A DNA stretch of 64,000 nt from Paragordius varius (taxonomy: Eukaryota; Nematomorpha). The translations under genes and the position numbers were made by a program. Below the pieces are notes generated by a model. It had not been told where the DNA came from. It did no database searches and saw only the letters and a list, made by a program, of their open reading frames with translations. Positions 60,501 to 64,000 of the stretch are shown here, one piece after another (positions within the stretch are counted from its first letter, which is position 1; each line of letters begins with the position of its first letter). The DNA lies in the NCBI GenBank assembly GCA_964247055.1, contig OZ176058.1:3286001-3350000 (forward strand). Reading direction: 5' to 3'.

Positions 60501-62589
60501 ATAGTGATGACGACGAGGATCCCGATAAGAAAAAGCTTATGAATCAATTACAAAGTAACTTTTTTTAATTTTTTAAAATTTTATTTTTTTAAATTTTTTA
60601 AACTTTTTAAACTTTTTTTTATTATTTTTTTTTTAGATTTTTTGGAATTTTTTAATTTTTTTAGAAAATTTATTATATATAGTATGTATGCATTTAACAC
60701 TTGGAGGATACAACACATTCATTTTATTCCTTCGATTCAAATAGGGGTACTTAAATACCCCAGACCTGTTTAAATATTAAATTCTTAAAAAACATGGAAG
60801 GAATCGAAACCATGGCAAAATTTTGCACTTATATAACATTAATCTAACCGTAATATGTAAAAAAAATTATTTAAAAATATTTGATATTATTTATTTTAAG
60901 CTAAAACCGAAAGGTAAAAATTTAGTCACAGTGATATGCGTGCAATGATAAAATTGAAAAATAATACAAAATAAACCGCTTTTTCTATTTCTATCAATGT
61001 TAGATGTAATTTAAATAAAAAATTAGCTTTAATTTTACCCTTCAAATTAAATGAAGACTATATTTTGCAAAAACTTTGTAAAATTAAAATGGCGTCCAAG
61101 TAGTTTGACATGGAATTTTTTTTTCAAAGCAAAATTTTATCAAGATATTTTGGCATATTTATAAATAATTTTTATTAGGATAGAAGAAATTATTGAGACC
61201 GTTTCTTTCAGTAGTTTTTTTAAAATCTTAACTCAAATTTAGTCTGAAGTATTTAGATACCCTAATTTGAATCGAAGTGTTAATGGTGGTTTATTTCACA
61301 CTATAGTAGGGAGCAATTTGCAACACAGGACAGTAGTGTATAGAAAAAACTACAAAATGTTGAATAAACTAATAGTTTCTTTCTTTTTTTCCATACACTA
61401 CTGTGTTAAGAATTGTTCCCTACTATAGTGTGAAATAAGCAACTATTAAAATACATAATGTAATAGAGTTTTATGAAATATTTAATAAATAATTTTTATT
61501 TCCTTGATTCTAATAATTTGAAATTTCTATTTTTTATATAACAATGAAATTTCAGATATAGTTTTTTTTGGAATTTAAAAATTGAAATAATATTTACAAT
61601 AAATTTGAAATTCTACGGGAGACAAAACGTAAAAATATACCATTTCCAAATTCAAATTCACCCTTGAATAATTTAAATTCACCCTAAAATAAATTATATG
61701 TTTTTCTCCAATAAAAATTATCTTTATTTTTTAATATTTTTTTAAATATGAAATATTGGTATAAATTATTATAATGTTGAAAAAATATTAAATTATGATG
61801 TAAAAATATATTTGATATTAATGATGAGTTATATTAGTTCGAAAACACGTAATTTATTTTTAGGGTGAATTTGAATTGTTTAAGGGTGAATTTGGAATTG
61901 TTCAAGGGTGAATTTGAATTGAAGGGTGAATTTGAGTTGTTCCAGAGTATGAATTTGAATTGTTTAAGGGTGAATTTGAATTGTTTGAGGGTGAATTTGA
62001 ATTGTTTGAGGGTGAATTTGAATTGTTTGAGGGTGAATTTGAAATGTTTAAGGGTGGATTTGAATTGTAAATGGTATATAAAGATAAAAATGTTTTTTTC
62101 TTTAAAGAATATCCTTATATTTTTAAAACCTTTTTAATTTATTCTATAAAAGTTATATCAATCGTAAAATACATAATTGATTGTGTTATTAATTTTCACC
62201 TCTATTTCTATACTTTGTAGTTTAAAACTTATATTTTAAAATGAAATAAAGAGATTAAAGTATGAGGAATTGTTTTTTATAGGAAAAATTTATTATTTGA
62301 CTTTATATTTTTACGTTTTCCATATTAATTGTATAAATTTTTGCTGTATTAATTTTTATGCAAAAAATCAAAATTATTACTTCAAAACTGAAAAATTTTA
62401 TTTAAAAAATTTTTTTTCACGCGTTTTTTAGATGCAATTTTAACCGAAAAACCCAATGTTAAATGGTCTGATATAATTGGTCTCGAGGGAGCTAAGGAAG
62501 CCCTTAAAGAGGCCGTTATTTTACCCATAAAATTTCCACACCTTTTCACGGATAATCGAAAACCTTGGAAAGGAATTTTACTTTTTGGG
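57538..62589 (+). CDS. VPS4: VPS4 ESCRT-III disassembly AAA ATPase, first five exons (3' part outside window)
   Basis: Exons 57538-57555 (MTSTLQ), 57590-57701, 58763-58928, 60475-60554 and 62432-62589; phases 0, 1, 2, 1, 0 agree throughout, giving 178 residues. VPS4 pulls apart ESCRT-III filaments in endosomal sorting, cytokinesis and membrane repair. The MIT domain fills residues 1 to about 75 ([52 protein letters not shown]). An acidic Asn/Ser/Asp linker with [12 protein letters not shown] follows, then the start of the AAA domain ([43 protein letters not shown]). The exon stops exactly before the Walker A motif GPPGTGKS, which must lie on an exon beyond 64000. The first intron is only 34 bp; the others are 1.1-1.9 kb or more and full of palindromic elements. 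The start is set by ATGACTTCAACTCTACAG, which matches the family N-terminus. Confidence 0.95.
57718..57978. mobile_element. Family A MITE, 16 bp after VPS4 exon 2
   Basis: TACAGTAAAATTGAAATTAT to TTTTTAAGTTTTTACTGT; part of the right arm is missing. Confidence 0.8.
58425..58736. mobile_element. Family B element, 26 bp before VPS4 exon 3
   Basis: TACCATTTACAATTTAATTT to GAACTGTAAATGGTA. Four units left, three right. Confidence 0.85.
59062..59305. mobile_element. Family B element, right tip lost
   Basis: TACTATTTAGAGTTTAAATT with two left units and the family centre. The right arm ends within TTGTTCAGGGGTA. Confidence 0.7.
59339..59560 (+). mobile_element. hAT-like fragment
   Basis: CAGGGGTGGATGATATGCGG, then CCCTCTGAG: a hAT terminus pointing right. 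The other end is not identified. Confidence 0.45.
59577..59775. mobile_element. Family B element, short right arm
   Basis: TACCATTTAAACTTTCTATT to GAGTTATATTTGTAAATGAT; internally deleted, with no right units left. Confidence 0.7.
59844..60356. mobile_element. Family B element plus a half copy with expanded array
   Basis: 59844-60150 is complete. 60151-60356 is only a centre plus right arm, but carries about seven 21-bp units. Confidence 0.8.
60698..61279. mobile_element. Family D element with intact TTAA duplication
   Basis: Flanked by TTAA at 60694-60697 and 61280-61283. Ends CACTTGGAGGATACAACAC and GAATCGAAGTG. Sub-terminal GGTACTTAAATACCCC. Orientation opposite to the two fax-intron copies. 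Confidence 0.75.
61291..61436. repeat. 146-bp hairpin
   Basis: TTATTTCACACTATAGTAGG faces its inverse at 61417-61436; inside, GACAGTAGTGTATAG faces CCATACACTACTGTG, a family F-like core. Confidence 0.7.
61593..62348. mobile_element. Family A MITE interrupted by family B
   Basis: Left end to ...AACGTAAAAATA at 61637; family B at 61638-62076; then TATAAAGATAAAAATG continues the family A consensus to its right end at 62348. This places the B insertion at a TA. Confidence 0.8.
61638..62076. mobile_element. Family B element nested in A, right arm with about ten units
   Basis: TACCATTTCCAAATTC to GAATTGTAAATGGTA. Two units in the left arm, about ten in the right, the most asymmetric copy seen. 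Confidence 0.85.
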
Positions 62590-62599
62590 GTATTTTTTT

Positions 62600-63720
62600 G
62601 CGATTTCAAAAAAAACTAATTTTTTGGATTTGGTTTGAATTTGAATTTAATTATATAATTACAAAAAATGTGAGTTTTTTTGAAAATTTAGATTTTTGAA
62701 TAATTATGTCTTTTTTAAGGAGTTTTTTTATGTTTTTTGTTTTTTGAATATATGGTTTGAATTTGATTTTTACTTATGAAGTAAGCACGTTTTTTCTTGA
62801 AAAAGATTTGGATTTTAAAATAATTATGTCTTTTTTTAAATATAAAATGAATATGTCTTTTTTTAGAGAGTTTTTTTTTGATTTTGAAAAATTTTTTTTT
62901 GAATTTGATTTTTACTAAAATTGTAAGCACGTTTGTTTCCGAAAATTTAGATTTATGTCTTTTTTAAAAAAGTAATTTTTTTTGATTAAAAAATATTTTT
63001 GTTTTTGGAATTTGGTTTGAATTTGAATTTTACGAAAAAGGTGAGCACGTTTTTTAAAATTTAGTTTTGAAATAAATATTCTTTTTTAAATTTCAAAATA
63101 AATATGTCTTTTTTAAAAGAGTTTTTTTTATTTATGTTTTTGAATATATGGTTTAAAAAATTCAAATTTATTTTAATTACAAAAGTGTAAGCATGTTTTT
63201 TTCTTGAAAATTTAGATTTCAAAATAAATGTCTTTTTTTAAATTTTAAAATAAATATGTCTTTTTTTAAAGAGTTTTTTTTGTTTTTTGAATATATGGTT
63301 TGAAAATTTAAATTTATTTTAATTGCTAAAAATGTAAGCACGTTTTCTCCTGAAAATTTAGATTTTATATTAATATGTCTTTTTTAAAGAGTTTTTTTTA
63401 TTTTTGAATATTGGTTTGAGAATTTAAATTTATTCTAATTACGAAAAATGCAAGCACGATTCTTCTTGAAAATTTAGATTTTTGTCTTTTTTAAAGAGTT
63501 TTTTTTGTTTTTGAATTTGAATTTGAATTTATTATAATTACGAAAATGTAAGCACGTTTTTTTCCTGAAAATTTAAATTTTAACATAAATATGTCTTTTT
63601 TATATTTTAAAATAAATATGTCTTTTTTAAAAGTTTTTTTTTGAAGTTGGAGGTAAATTTTAATTTATTTTAATTACGAAAAATGTGTGCAGATTTTAAC
63701 ATAAAAATGTCTTTCTAAAC
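62600..63720. repeat. Imperfect low-complexity tandem array in VPS4 intron 5
   Basis: Seven or more units of about 98-147 bp, each with GTAAGCACGTTTTTT, GAAAATTTAGATTT, AAATAAATATGTCTTTTTT and GAGTTTTTTTTG in order. Length varies by optional duplication of the ATATGTCTTTTTT block. Confidence 0.8.
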
Positions 63721-63737
63721 AAAAAAAATCTGGAAAA

Positions 63738-63850
63738 TACAGTAAAAATTGAAATTTTACACACAAAACCTTGAAACTAAAAGTCAAAAATTTTTTAAGA
63801 GATAGCCATATATCTGTTTTTTATAAAATATAAGTTCTTGCTTGTTAGCA
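63738..63850. mobile_element. Family A left-end fragment
   Basis: TACAGTAAAAATTGAAATTT with decaying left arm (AAGAGATAGCCATATATCTG). The rest of the window to 64000 shows nothing recognisable. Confidence 0.7.
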
Positions 63851-64000
63851 CTCATCAGTACGACACAACTATATGACTTGACTTGGGGTTTTCACATATC
63901 GATTTCTTATATTTATCCAACTTTGCAATTTTTGTATAAATGCAGTCGTTATACGAAATATTAATCAAATTTAATTGACATTCATGAAAATTAAACTGAA

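Noticed and set aside
61865-62137. Open frame with Leu-Asn-Cys-Leu-Arg-Val repeats, and similar ones at 58314, 58693 and 60243
   Set aside because: Same artefact from family B arm units. 58693-58965 contains real VPS4 exon 3, but only from 58763.
1-64000. Retrovirus-like, LTR, Polinton or other capsid-bearing elements, CRISPR arrays, tRNA or rRNA genes
   Set aside because: Looked for characteristic protein motifs, long terminal repeats and RNA gene signatures by eye and saw none. A covariance or profile search would be needed to exclude small RNA genes.

Overview
The window is AT-rich nuclear DNA from an invertebrate animal. Its genes are split by short phase-matched GT-AG introns, and the proteins are metazoan types: a p66/GATAD2 subunit of NuRD, a Failed-axon-connections (FAX/FAXC) homologue, the ESCRT ATPase VPS4, lustrin-type cysteine-rich modules and small Gly/Tyr-rich secreted peptides. 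The phylum cannot be fixed from this sequence. An ecdysozoan or another protostome is compatible. Exons stand out as GC-richer islands in a sea of short palindromic transposons.

Layout. 1-12172: eight-exon fax gene on the + strand after a repeat-filled leader. 12173-18778: gene desert made of MITE-like elements. 18779-24958: p66 gene on the - strand, with one very long exon and one short first exon about 3.1 kb upstream. 24945-37770: second desert, holding a 21-bp minisatellite, many palindromic elements and an array of about 22 copies of an 82-bp satellite that is split by a 1.27-kb palindrome. 37771-45527: - strand gene with two lustrin modules and a large repeat-filled intron. 46860-48074: intronless secreted Lys/Pro-rich protein on the - strand. 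48813-49720: dead mariner transposase. 50571-54133: tandem 1.8-kb duplication, each copy with a two-exon Gly/Tyr-rich peptide gene. 57538 onward: 5' half of VPS4 on the + strand, running off the window just before the Walker A exon.

The genes do not form a pathway; this is an ordinary eukaryotic neighbourhood. The striking content is the mobile DNA. About thirty copies of a ~300-bp TA-flanked palindromic element (family A) lie beside four sequence-unrelated families (B, G, H, I). These four share the terminus TACCATTT...AAATGGTA, insertion at TA, and inverted arms built from tandem units of the same length, 21 bp. This looks like one foldback-type superfamily whose arm unit has been replaced while its length and tip were kept. 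It is my best candidate for something undescribed. Nested insertions give relative ages. A mariner relic with a recognisable terminal repeat, TTAA-flanked elements (family D), hAT-like fragments and a palindrome with a 3-bp target duplication show that several DNA-transposon superfamilies have been active.

I saw no retrovirus-like or other capsid-bearing element, no CRISPR, and no RNA gene that I could support. All exon joins were made by eye from splice signals, reading frame and recalled family sequences; none was confirmed with transcripts.
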